Source of the DNA: Lachnospiraceae bacterium
GTDB lineage: Bacteria > Bacillota > Clostridia > Lachnospirales > Lachnospiraceae
Direction: 5' to 3'
Assembly (NCBI GenBank): GCA_017437785.1
Contig: JAFRXH010000015.1
Coordinates: 1 to 39,533 of the forward strand
Length of the DNA: 39,533 nucleotides
Position numbers and translations under genes: made by a program. The notes beneath the pieces were generated by a model, which saw nothing but the letters and a program-made list of their open reading frames with translations, did not search any database and had not been told where the DNA came from. Positions 1-7,626 of this stretch are shown here, piece by piece (the stretch's first letter is position 1; every line of letters starts with the position of its first letter).

Positions 1-63
1 CTGGACTTTGCTCACTACAAGCCTAAGGAGTTGCACAAGAAGATAAAGAAATTTTTAACCTGA
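1..63 (+). CDS. 3' end of an unidentified gene, cut by the window edge
   Basis: The plus strand is open from the first base and ends at TGA 61-63, giving a 20-residue C-terminus with a very basic tail (KELHKKIKKFLT). The rest of the gene lies outside the window. The basic tail followed by a hairpin could fit the end of a transposase, but I cannot identify the family and see no clear terminal inverted repeat. This is the only plus-strand coding in the first 30 kb. Confidence 0.45.
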   Translation: MDFAHYKPKELHKKIKKFLT

Positions 64-83
64 GATGCCATATACAACATTCA

Positions 84-123
84 AACAGCCGGAATCCCTT
101 TAAAACAAGGCATTTCGGCTGTT
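84..123 (+). terminator. Hairpin downstream of the partial left-edge gene
   Basis: AACAGCC (84-90) pairs with the 3' arm GGCTGTT (117-123), and flanking bases extend the stem imperfectly around an A-rich loop. There is no T-run after it, so it is a weak rho-independent terminator candidate or a mobile-element end. Nothing else recognisable lies between 64 and 217. Confidence 0.35.
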
Positions 124-217
124 AAACTGTCAAAAACGGGATATTACCCCTAAGCAGGATTTATGTCAAATCCGGCAGGAGAGGGGCTGATCATTTGTCA
201 GGTCTCGTGGTCTTTGT

Positions 218-1702
218 TCAGGCGCTTAAGCGTATGGCTTCGTAGCGTTCACAGTTTATTATCTGTCTCATTGCTTCGACAGGCGTAAGTCCTATACAGG
301 AAAGCAGCTGCTTAAATGTTGACGCGGACTGACCGGAGCAGAGCTGCACGCCTTTTCTGCTGCTGTCCGCATGGAAGATATCATGGCGGCTGTTAACATT
401 CCAGAAGATTATATTGGGTATCTCGTAACCGGCACTGCGGTATCTGTCGCGCATCGTATCGTAAAATGTCCATTCACGATCGCTGCAGCAGTCTATCTCC
501 ATATCCGATATCACTATCAGGGACTTTACCATATCCTCTTTTGGAGTATTATTCTTAAGCGCAAGTTCGAGTACATTTTCAAATGCTGCCCTTAAGTCAG
601 TGTTCATTCCCCATTCGGATGTCACTATGGACAATAATTTCTGCATAAGTGTCTCGCCCTTTACTTTATGGATCTGAGACTCACCGCTGAAGGACATGAA
701 CAGGCCGTGATAGTCGCCGCGGTTATGCTCTGCAAAATACAGCGCCAGGCCAAGTGAGCTTGCCATGGGGCGGCCCATCATGGAACCTGATACATCGGCT
801 ATCACCAATGCATTGCAGCCTTCCTCAACATAGTCGGGAAGCGCTCGCCACTGTGCCTCCAATACGGCATTATCTTTTTCAGACAGATTACCTATCTTTA
901 AATTCCATGAATAAGAAAGGTACTTTTCCACTATGTCGTAAGGATACAGGGTATCCGCATTTATCTTTTCTTCTCCGCAGGCAGCGCGGTTTATATACTC
1001 GCTGAAACGCTCTTCATCATTACGGAAAAACGCATTACGATATATCATCATGGCGCGTGAAGGTACACTGCTGTAGCTTATCTCGCTCCAGCGGCCTGCG
1101 CTCATCAGCGCCTCAACGATACCTATATGCTTACGCATACGGTGTACTATACGTTTAAATTCGTATACGGAATATCCCAGTTTCTGCGCTGTAAGTATAC
1201 CCAGTTTACGGGTTTTCTCCGAGCTGGCGTCGGCAGTCTTTATCCACTTTGCAAGCAGGGATATGGCGTGTCCCTCTTCCATCATGCGCCTGTCTTCCTC
1301 GAACCGGGCTTTCATGGCCGCCCACATCTCTTCTTCGAGCTGTGTGCCTGTCAGCTCGTAGAGATCGTCGTAGCGGCCATAAACGCCTATCAGATCAAGA
1401 TTTGCACGCAGACTTTCAGGATGGTTCTGCGCCATGTAACGCAGCATTACCCTGAAGGTCCTGCGCTCACCAAGACCACCGCGGACATCGCGGCCATAGA
1501 ATGCCAGCTTTGTGGCAAAGAGCGCGTCTTCTTTATATGCATCGGCAAAAAGCCTCTCTATACGTGTTTCGTCTGCTTCGCGCAGCGCGCCTATGCTGCC
1601 GAAAAGATCCAGGCATGCATCCTGTGTCGTGTTAAGCGCTGCTGCGCCGTTTTCGGTTCGTGTAAAGCCTGCTGCTTTATTAAGTACTTCCGCAAAACTC
1701 AT
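218..1702 (-). CDS. DUF2828 family protein: helical repeat region plus von Willebrand A domain (TROVE/Ro60-like architecture)
   Basis: 494 aa, with a strong AAGGAGG (1712-1718) ahead of ATG 1702. The N-terminal ~290 residues are helical and carry family-typical stretches: RDVRGGLGERRTFR (71-84), GVYGRYDDLYEL (106-117), and a lysine/arginine-rich 180-192. A vWA domain follows with an intact metal-ion site: DVSGS at 303-307, T368 and D400 (VISDME). There is no signal peptide or membrane segment, so it is probably cytosolic. DUF2828 resembles TROVE proteins (Ro60, bacterial Rsr) in pairing an alpha-helical RNA-binding-type region with a C-terminal vWA domain. Its own function is not established, to my knowledge. 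It stands alone in its transcription unit, but its leader holds two tRNA-like RNA elements (1804-2014), which suggests that it works with them. Family call is from recognised motifs; RNA binding is inference. Confidence 0.85.
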   Translation of the reverse strand: MSFAEVLNKAAGFTRTENGAAALNTTQDACLDLFGSIGALREADETRIERLFADAYKEDALFATKLAFYGRDVRGGLGERRTFRVMLRYMAQNHPESLRANLDLIGVYGRYDDLYELTGTQLEEEMWAAMKARFEEDRRMMEEGHAISLLAKWIKTADASSEKTRKLGILTAQKLGYSVYEFKRIVHRMRKHIGIVEALMSAGRWSEISYSSVPSRAMMIYRNAFFRNDEERFSEYINRAACGEEKINADTLYPYDIVEKYLSYSWNLKIGNLSEKDNAVLEAQWRALPDYVEEGCNALVIADVSGSMMGRPMASSLGLALYFAEHNRGDYHGLFMSFSGESQIHKVKGETLMQKLLSIVTSEWGMNTDLRAAFENVLELALKNNTPKEDMVKSLIVISDMEIDCCSDREWTFYDTMRDRYRSAGYEIPNIIFWNVNSRHDIFHADSSRKGVQLCSGQSASTFKQLLSCIGLTPVEAMRQIINCERYEAIRLSA

Positions 1703-1725
1703 CTCTATGTTCCTCCTTAGATCCA

Positions 1726-1787
1726 GGACGCTTTTTGTTTGATCATTACCAATATCAATAAATCCACCCTTTTTGCTGATAGCGTCC
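1726..1787 (-). other. Inverted repeat in the leader of the DUF2828 gene
   Basis: On the minus strand GGACGCT (1787-1781) can pair with AGCGTCC (1732-1726), a 7-bp perfect stem closing a ~48-nt loop between the second tRNA-like element and the ribosome binding site. No T-run follows, so it is not a standard terminator. It could close or end a structured leader RNA. Confidence 0.4.
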
Positions 1788-1803
1788 CCATTGTATTACT
1801 CCA

Positions 1804-1899
1804 TGACACATCTTCCTTTATGCAGGATTCGAACCTGCTCTATCGCAGCCGTTTAGGCATACGATATTTATCCGTTGGAATAGTATGCTGTTTGTGTCA
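1804..1899 (-). ncRNA. tRNA-like element B (T-arm, no D-arm or anticodon arm)
   Basis: On the minus strand a perfect T-arm is present: stem GCAGG (1838-1834), loop TTCGAAT (1833-1827), stem CCTGC (1826-1822). The element is closed by a 7-bp stem, TGACACA (1899-1893) with TGTGTCA (1810-1804). Between them GCATAC pairs with GTATGC (about 1888-1857). No D-loop with GG is present, and the T-arm is separated from the closing stem by 11 nt, so this is not a decodable tRNA. It shares AACAGCA, AAATATCG and TATGsC landmarks with element A, which suggests duplication and divergence. A stand-alone RNA processed from the DUF2828 leader is inference. Confidence 0.5.
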
Positions 1900-1903
1900 C
1901 AAA

Positions 1904-2014
1904 TAGCAGGGGCCGGAATCGAACCGGCTACACCGAAGCCATACGCGATATTTGCTGTTAAGATCACTGTAATGATCTGTTTTTCTCGTGCTCTACCAAT
2001 TGAGCTACCCTGCA
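1904..2014 (-). ncRNA. tRNA-like element A (acceptor stem, D-arm and T-arm, but a 61-nt insert in place of the anticodon arm)
   Basis: Minus strand: acceptor GCAGGG (2013-2008) pairs fully with CCCTGC (1911-1906). T and A at 2007-2006 occupy the U8/A9 positions. The D-arm is GCTC-AATTGGTA-GAGC (2005-1990) with the usual GG. The T-arm is GCCGG-TTCGATT-CCGGC (1928-1912). Between D- and T-arms lie 61 nt (1989-1929) where a normal tRNA has about 23. They contain a perfect 6-bp hairpin AGATCA-TTACAG-TGATCT (1978-1961) and a GGCT...AGCC hairpin, but no 5-bp/7-nt anticodon arm. It also has no encoded CCA and a T:T mismatch at 1:72. It is either a degenerate tRNA or a tRNA-mimic RNA serving the adjacent DUF2828 protein. 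Confidence 0.6.
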
Positions 2015-2039
2015 TGTTCACAGGATAACAGAGACAGTG

Positions 2040-2067
2040 ATGATAATCATTTCAAAAAAGCTGCGAA
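2040..2067 (-). promoter_or_regulatory. Candidate promoter for the tRNA-like RNAs and DUF2828 gene
   Basis: A -35-like TTCGCA (2067-2062) is separated by 16 nt from a -10-like TATCAT (2045-2040). Transcription would start about 20 nt before element A. The match is only moderate. Confidence 0.3.
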
Positions 2068-2091
2068 CGTAGAGATCTTTCTTTTACGGCA

Positions 2092-4161
2092 TCATCCGGC
2101 AGTCAAACGTATGCTCTCACCGTCCCGCCCCAGGAATACGATCCGGCCGCCTTCCGGCATCGGCAGGATATCTGTCATGCCTTTCACATGGGTCGTATAG
2201 ACCACCTCGCCGAATTTGTTATATACATAAACCGCGCTGTGTTCAGGCATATCCGTGATCGCGATCTCTGCATTTGCCATTTCTTTTCCTATCTTAAACC
2301 ATGCCGGTGCATCAGAGACAAACGCGATCTCACTTAAGGAAGCATCAAAGTACGGTATGTTCTCTTCCGAAATAAACTCCAGACCGTTGCTTGTTACAAG
2401 CTTAAGTCCATCCTCATCTTCTTTCAGTGTACCATCCATCAGATCGCGGTTTCTGCTGGATGGTATATCCGTAAATGCTGCCGCATGAGTAGCGTCCGTG
2501 ATCTTTAACAGACGTGTTCCCAGCCCGCTGTTAATAACAAATACATATCCCGGAAACTCAGCCGCCGGCACCACTTCCAGAAACGCCATATCATAAGCGC
2601 TTGATGAAGGTCTTTCACTGCAGATGAGAAATTCCCTGCCGCTTACCTTCTGCACAAAAGCCTCTGCTTCCGCACACGCTGGATCCCCGTCCATCTTTTC
2701 ACCTATGTATAAATGCTGTGCCTGCTCTCCGATCCCGGGACACCGTGTATTCCGATCGGCCGCCAGCAGGATCTTTCCGTCAGCATCCGTTTGAAAGGAA
2801 ATATACATCGGATTTAAAGAAAACCGCATTTGATCCGTCCCACCGTCTTCCACCTCATAAGCAAGATCTGCAAACCTGCCGTCTTCCGTCAGTGCAAAAT
2901 CCTGACAGGTGGTTTTATACGGCCCTATACTTTCCACATGCATATACTTATGTTCCGGAAAAGTGATCTTGTTGATCACGGCTCCCTCCATCCCCGAAAC
3001 CGCATACGCACCGGCCAGCGCATCATATTCTTCCGGGATATCACAAATTCCTGCTGCTGCCGGCCACGAAGGATCCGTAAGCTGTATCCCCTCTTCCTCC
3101 AGGCACACATCCAGGATTGCCTCTGCCATAAGTCCGTTCAAGGTACTGGTGCCGCCGTTTGTAAGCACGGATACACTGATCTGTTCCTCCGGCGCAACCA
3201 GGAGAAAAGCGTGATTCATCAAAGCATCACCGCCTTTTCCCAGCACCTTGATACCGGCGTCCCCATACCGCTTCACTGATACAAAGTCCCAGCCAAGGCC
3301 GTTTTCATCCATATAGATATCCTTATCCGACCAGGGCGCTGCCATCGCTGCTTTGGAAGCTTCCGAGAGGATGCTCTTATTTCCCGCAAAAAAGGCAGAG
3401 CCGAATCTAGCCGTATCGGAAGCCGTTGCATAGATGCCTCCGGCCCCGATCACCTGTGTGCCGCCCTGCTCATAAAGAACATGTCCTGCGGTATACGCCG
3501 GTGCGAGATCCTTCATCGAAAGATATGTCACACCGGATCCCGTGCTGTCACCACCTGTAGGCTCCATCAGATACTTTTTAACATATTCCGTATAGTCCAT
3601 GCCGGATACGCGCTGTGTAATGAGCGCCAGCAGATCAAATCCGTCGTTGCAGTAAGAAGCATATTCCCCGGGATCCGCTTTCAACCGTTGTCCGGCCAGG
3701 TGCTCCGGCAGCTGATCCAGCAGATCCTCGTTTTGATCTTCATACAGATACGCTCCGAAATAAGTTGATCCCATCAGCCCGGACGTGTGATCCATCAGCA
3801 TTCGTACCGTGATATCCTTATACCTCGGATCCTCCATGCGAAACTCCGGAATATAGTCCGTCACCGGCGCATCCAGCACCACCTTTCCTTCCTCCGCCAG
3901 ACGCATTACCGCAGCAGTCGAATAGATCTTGCTGACCGATCCCACGCAATAGACATACTCGGTATCCCTGTTCGCCGCTTCCCAGCCGTTTTCACGCTGT
4001 TCTTCAAGACCTTCCTGCCCGTTACCCGATCCTTCCGCAAAAGCCTTTCCGCTGTTTCCGGAAAGGGCGTTAAAGCCCAGGATGCCTGCAATGCCTAATG
4101 CAGCTGCGCAGCCGAAAATACTGCTGCCGATTATTGTTTTTCTATCAGTTTTCTTTTTCAT
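2092..4161 (-). CDS. Serine beta-lactamase-fold hydrolase (class C / PBP-related), membrane-anchored or secreted
   Basis: 689 aa from ATG 4161, chosen because GGAGAAGG lies directly upstream. An in-frame TTG at 4179 lacks a properly spaced site. An N-terminal hydrophobic segment (about 9-33) acts as a signal or anchor. The catalytic SVSK tetrad (S75, K78) and a YCN second motif (GEYASYCNDG) are present, with a GKGGD stretch where the third motif (KTG/HxG) is expected. About 320 further residues follow the catalytic domain. Family members are extracytoplasmic esterases, D-amino peptidases or carboxypeptidases; the substrate cannot be told. The segment between signal and SVSK is only ~40 residues, shorter than usual, as if the first helix and strands had been lost. 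It lies last in the ABC/two-component cluster, 72 nt after the permease, and may be co-transcribed. Confidence 0.8.
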   Translation of the reverse strand: MKKKTDRKTIIGSSIFGCAAALGIAGILGFNALSGNSGKAFAEGSGNGQEGLEEQRENGWEAANRDTEYVYCVGSVSKIYSTAAVMRLAEEGKVVLDAPVTDYIPEFRMEDPRYKDITVRMLMDHTSGLMGSTYFGAYLYEDQNEDLLDQLPEHLAGQRLKADPGEYASYCNDGFDLLALITQRVSGMDYTEYVKKYLMEPTGGDSTGSGVTYLSMKDLAPAYTAGHVLYEQGGTQVIGAGGIYATASDTARFGSAFFAGNKSILSEASKAAMAAPWSDKDIYMDENGLGWDFVSVKRYGDAGIKVLGKGGDALMNHAFLLVAPEEQISVSVLTNGGTSTLNGLMAEAILDVCLEEEGIQLTDPSWPAAAGICDIPEEYDALAGAYAVSGMEGAVINKITFPEHKYMHVESIGPYKTTCQDFALTEDGRFADLAYEVEDGGTDQMRFSLNPMYISFQTDADGKILLAADRNTRCPGIGEQAQHLYIGEKMDGDPACAEAEAFVQKVSGREFLICSERPSSSAYDMAFLEVVPAAEFPGYVFVINSGLGTRLLKITDATHAAAFTDIPSSRNRDLMDGTLKEDEDGLKLVTSNGLEFISEENIPYFDASLSEIAFVSDAPAWFKIGKEMANAEIAITDMPEHSAVYVYNKFGEVVYTTHVKGMTDILPMPEGGRIVFLGRDGESIRLTAG

Positions 4162-4177
4162 TTCCTTCTCCTTTATC

Positions 4178-4206
4178 AAGATTCCTCACATTCGTTCGGA
4201 ATGACA
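4178..4206 (+). repeat. REP-like dispersed repeat, diverged copy
   Basis: AAGATTCC...GGAATGACA, a diverged copy of the repeat at 30056-30152. It lies between the FtsX permease and the beta-lactamase-fold gene. ATTCC and GGAAT can pair. Confidence 0.5.
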
Positions 4207-4233
4207 TGGTTGCTTGATCCTTTTACGATCACT

Positions 4234-6753
4234 TTATTCCGTCATCAGCTCTGTAACCGATATCTTCCGTATCCTTCCCGCGCTCAGATAGGCTACAGCA
4301 AAGCAGAAGATCAGCATGAGGATATCTGTAATAACAACCGTCGAAACATTGACTTTGGAAAATGCCGCAAAGAGCAGCCCCCAGAACAGATCATTGATCC
4401 ACAGTCCGCATACCGTTGCGATAGCAGTACCGGCCAGTATCACCGGCATGTATTTCAGCGCCAGCTGCATCATCAGGTCCTTTGATGAATATCCCAGCCC
4501 TTTCATGATACCCAGCGCATGCCGCTGTCTTCTCACATCATTCGAAGTGATGATCGTGATCAGTACCGCGACGATCCCCGAAACAAGGATCAATGCGTAA
4601 AAGCAGAAGTTTTTTGTCGTCTCCGCAATAGGCACCATCTGTGTCTTAATGATACCTTCGTAGGAGAAGCATTCTTTTATCACAAAGTTCCTGCTGTTTC
4701 CCGTGATCAGTTCATCCCCGATCTGCACGGCATAATCAACATCCGTAACACCATATTGATTCAGCATTGCAGCTATCTTTTCCTCCGCAGCTGCGCGGAT
4801 CCTCTCATCCCGGCTTTGTCCGGACAATCCGCCTTCCGCCGCCTGCTTTGCCGTGCCTCCGAAATGCGCATCGATGGCAGCCTGAAGCTTTGATATGCTT
4901 ACACCTTCCGCCGGATATATCTGCACAACGTTTTCAGCCGCAAAGATGTTTAAGCGTTTATATCCGTCATTGGTCAAATACACAACCGTTCCTCCATTCT
5001 GTATGGTTCCCACGATGCCGCTTACGATATATTTTTTTTCCAGTCCGTTATACTCCAGCACGATACTGTCACCGACTTTAATGTTTTCCTCCCTGCTCCT
5101 TCTCAGCCCTATCATCACTTCGTTATCATACTGCGGCAGCCTTCCCTCATAAGGGTGTACGTTTTCCGAATCCGCATAATCCCCAAAGCTGATCACCTCT
5201 GCCGAATCTGAAGATCCCTTGACGGAAACATGTTCTCCGTGAAAGCCCTTGATCGCCTTTCTTACTTCCGGCAGAGTCAGCAGTTCCTGCCTGAATGCGT
5301 CGATATCTGTATCACTTAAGGTGTATACCATTAACACTTCCCAATCCGTTCCCATCATTGCAGCAAATCCATAAGGACCGTTACTGGAAAAATCATAGGT
5401 AAGCGCTCCGAACATGATCGCCGTTCCTGCCGTAATAATGCAGATCAGGATCCCCGCGGAAGCCTTCAGATTGCCAAAGAAGCCCTTCATCGCCAGTCCC
5501 AGATTGATATTCCAATGCATCTTATCCAGTGGCAGGATATTTTTACCGAAATGATGGGTTCTGATCCCTTTCCGGAGTGCCACCACCGGGGGATATTTTT
5601 TCACCCGCCTTGCCTTAAGAAGCGCAAACACAGCCACCAAAAACAATACAGCAGCTACGGCAATCACGGCCCCGCCCATCCCGCTGCCTCCGGCTACGCT
5701 GCGTCCCAGCATAACGCTTATACCGGTATTCACAAACGGTGTGATCAGACAGGCGATCACCGCTCCCAGTACTGAGCCAAGCCCGCCCGCGATCACATAC
5801 TCATACAGATAGGATAAGGATATCTCTGCCGAGCGGTATCCCAATGCTTCCAGCACTCCGATCTGCTGCATCTGATCCTCAATGTCGCCGCTGATCTTAT
5901 GACGTATCATAAACAGTGACGCGATCAGAGTGACCGCAGATATCCCGATGATCATCATCATAAAGATCTCCAGGAAATTCGTCTCATTCATCTTTTCCCA
6001 CCTGTAACAATTAAAATACGTTGTAAAACTCAGATTCTCCGATGCCACCTCATTACAGTCTTCCAGATACCGGTCAAAATCGATCTCTTCCCCGTCAAAA
6101 AACAACCCGACACACTCATAATCCTTAGACGAATCAAAAAGCATGGCAAAGAGCGCGTAATCTTCATCTGACAGGATCACTTTATAGAAATACCCGTCAT
6201 TCGTCATAAGTCCTGCTTCAAAAAAACCAACAATGGTAAAGGGATACTCTTTCCCGTTTTTAAGGATCAAGAAATCATCACCGGCAACATACCCCTTCGT
6301 GATCCGAAATCCTTCCGGAAGCCAGATGGGATGTTCGACCCCCGCGATCTCTTCCTCCGGCAGCTGCTCCAGTTTGTGAAAGGCTTCCATCTTGCGTTCG
6401 CTTTTTTCCGTTGCAAACATCAGATTATACGCGACGGTATCGCCGTCTTTGCCAAGTACATCAACCATGTTGCTATAGATCAGGCGTCCTTCGCTTACTT
6501 TTTCTATTCCGTAATCCTTAAGAAGGATGTCTGCAAAAGCATTGCGGTATTTATCGACTTTGAATAATACAGTCTGCCTCACACAGCCGGATCTTTCATA
6601 ACTCTCATCAAAAGCCGTATCGATCTTCTTTTGATTGATCAGGACAACGGACAGCATCAGCACCGTAACTAAGGTCATAAAGATTATGCCCAGGACTTCA
6701 CGCCTGTTCTTTTTCAGATTAAACAGAGATAATCGAAGTATCTTGTTATTCAT
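4234..6753 (-). CDS. ABC transporter permease with two FtsX domains
   Basis: 839 aa. A first membrane segment lies near 18-40, followed by an extracytoplasmic domain of ~210 residues. A cluster of three membrane segments (about 265-385) is the first FtsX domain. A second TM-extracytoplasmic-TM unit ends in another three-segment FtsX domain (about 725-835). This duplicated layout matches MacB/LolE/BceB-like mechanotransmission permeases rather than a channel importer. It starts 3 nt after the ATPase stop, so the two are translationally coupled. With the two-component genes upstream this resembles antimicrobial-peptide or lipoprotein-type exporters controlled by their own sensor. The substrate is unknown. 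Confidence 0.88.
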   Translation of the reverse strand: MNNKILRLSLFNLKKNRREVLGIIFMTLVTVLMLSVVLINQKKIDTAFDESYERSGCVRQTVLFKVDKYRNAFADILLKDYGIEKVSEGRLIYSNMVDVLGKDGDTVAYNLMFATEKSERKMEAFHKLEQLPEEEIAGVEHPIWLPEGFRITKGYVAGDDFLILKNGKEYPFTIVGFFEAGLMTNDGYFYKVILSDEDYALFAMLFDSSKDYECVGLFFDGEEIDFDRYLEDCNEVASENLSFTTYFNCYRWEKMNETNFLEIFMMMIIGISAVTLIASLFMIRHKISGDIEDQMQQIGVLEALGYRSAEISLSYLYEYVIAGGLGSVLGAVIACLITPFVNTGISVMLGRSVAGGSGMGGAVIAVAAVLFLVAVFALLKARRVKKYPPVVALRKGIRTHHFGKNILPLDKMHWNINLGLAMKGFFGNLKASAGILICIITAGTAIMFGALTYDFSSNGPYGFAAMMGTDWEVLMVYTLSDTDIDAFRQELLTLPEVRKAIKGFHGEHVSVKGSSDSAEVISFGDYADSENVHPYEGRLPQYDNEVMIGLRRSREENIKVGDSIVLEYNGLEKKYIVSGIVGTIQNGGTVVYLTNDGYKRLNIFAAENVVQIYPAEGVSISKLQAAIDAHFGGTAKQAAEGGLSGQSRDERIRAAAEEKIAAMLNQYGVTDVDYAVQIGDELITGNSRNFVIKECFSYEGIIKTQMVPIAETTKNFCFYALILVSGIVAVLITIITSNDVRRQRHALGIMKGLGYSSKDLMMQLALKYMPVILAGTAIATVCGLWINDLFWGLLFAAFSKVNVSTVVITDILMLIFCFAVAYLSAGRIRKISVTELMTE

Positions 6754-6756
6754 AGA

Positions 6757-7518
6757 CTACCACCCCATTTCTTCCAGGAATGCCGTGAGAGAAGCGCGTC
6801 TGTCCTTTTCATCATCTTCTCCAAATACCGGCATCCTGTGATCACCGACCACACCACCGTCACGAAGATACAATACTCTTGTTCCGCGCAGCGCAGTTTT
6901 AAGATCATGTGTTACCAATACGATGGACTGTCCGTTTTTGTGGACTTCGGTAAAGATATCCAGCACATCCTTTCCCGAAGCACTGTTGAGCTGTCCTGTA
7001 GGTTCATCGGCAAATAATATCTTCGGATCATTGATGATAGCCCTCACGATACCGACACGCTGCGCTTCACCACCGGATAGCTGGTTGGGATATTTCTTCC
7101 ACAATCCTTCCGCGATGCCGACTTTCGTCAGCAGATCTTTTGCTTTTTTTACCAGTTCCGGTGAATTCTTCTGCACGATGAGTGCTCCGGTCAGAACATT
7201 ATCCAGCACGGTCTGATTATCCAGAAGATAAACGCTCTGGAATACAAAGCCGCAATTGCCGCGACGGAATACCGCCAGCTCATCGTTGGAATAATCCTGG
7301 ATCTCCTTCTCCCCAAAACGGATCTTTCCCATGCTGGGTTTATCCATTCCGGACAGCGCATACAAAAGAGTAGACTTTCCGGATCCGGATGCTCCCATGA
7401 TCACGGTAAAGTCACCTTCTATGATCTCCAGATCAAGATTCTTGATAACGTGCTGCAACGCGCCGCCGTTTGAAAATGATTTACAGAGTTTTTCTGTTTT
7501 TAAAATAGAAGAAGCCAT
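6757..7518 (-). CDS. ABC transporter ATP-binding protein (MacB/LolD-type)
   Basis: 253 aa. Walker A GASGSGKST (42-50), signature LSGGEAQRVG, Walker B ILFADEPTG and a switch histidine (VLVTHD) are all intact, so it should be an active ATPase. It belongs to the short LolD/MacB-type ATPases that partner FtsX permeases, and the next gene is such a permease. The C-terminus carries a 30-residue charged tail. It is first in its transcription unit: a -10 TATAAT and direct repeats that look like a response-regulator site lie upstream (7563-7626). Confidence 0.92.
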   Translation of the reverse strand: MASSILKTEKLCKSFSNGGALQHVIKNLDLEIIEGDFTVIMGASGSGKSTLLYALSGMDKPSMGKIRFGEKEIQDYSNDELAVFRRGNCGFVFQSVYLLDNQTVLDNVLTGALIVQKNSPELVKKAKDLLTKVGIAEGLWKKYPNQLSGGEAQRVGIVRAIINDPKILFADEPTGQLNSASGKDVLDIFTEVHKNGQSIVLVTHDLKTALRGTRVLYLRDGGVVGDHRMPVFGEDDEKDRRASLTAFLEEMGW

Positions 7519-7562
7519 ATATAATACATCCTTTCGTTCATGTTCACCATGTTACGATCTGT

Positions 7563-7568
7563 ATTATA
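7563..7568 (-). promoter_or_regulatory. -10 element of the ABC ATPase/permease promoter
   Basis: TATAAT on the minus strand, about 45 nt upstream of the ATPase start codon. The -35 position with a 17-nt spacer reads AAGAAC, a poor match. This is what one expects of a promoter that needs an activator bound at the direct repeats just upstream. Confidence 0.6.
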
Positions 7569-7608
7569 TATGGCTTTTGTTATATGTTCTTTGTTAAACT
7601 ATTATCGA

Positions 7609-7626
7609 ATTCTTATCAGATTCTTA
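7609..7626 (-). promoter_or_regulatory. Direct-repeat operator for an OmpR-type response regulator
   Basis: TAAGAAT occurs twice on the minus strand (7626-7620 and 7615-7609) with an exact 11-bp period, one helical turn, as OmpR/PhoB dimers require. It sits just upstream of the weak -35 of the ABC promoter and overlaps the stop codon of the kinase gene. The cognate regulator is most simply the neighbouring 8916-9668 protein (inference). Confidence 0.55.

Noticed and set aside
1-200. Insertion-sequence end
   Set aside because: The basic C-terminus and hairpin are suggestive, but no terminal inverted repeat pair or target duplication can be seen with the left part missing.
1127-1720. Plus-strand 197-residue ORF opposite the DUF2828 gene
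   Set aside because: Antisense of a strongly coding gene with clear motifs. No Shine-Dalgarno sequence and no recognisable features.
1703-1821. 18-codon leader ORF starting in AAAGGAAGATG before the DUF2828 gene
   Set aside because: The ribosome-site spacing is too short, and the start lies within the closing stem of the tRNA-like element. No independent support.
1804-2014. Two ordinary tRNA genes
   Set aside because: T-arms are perfect, but no 5-bp/7-nt anticodon arm can be drawn in either. One lacks a D-arm, and the D-to-T distance in the other is ~61 nt.
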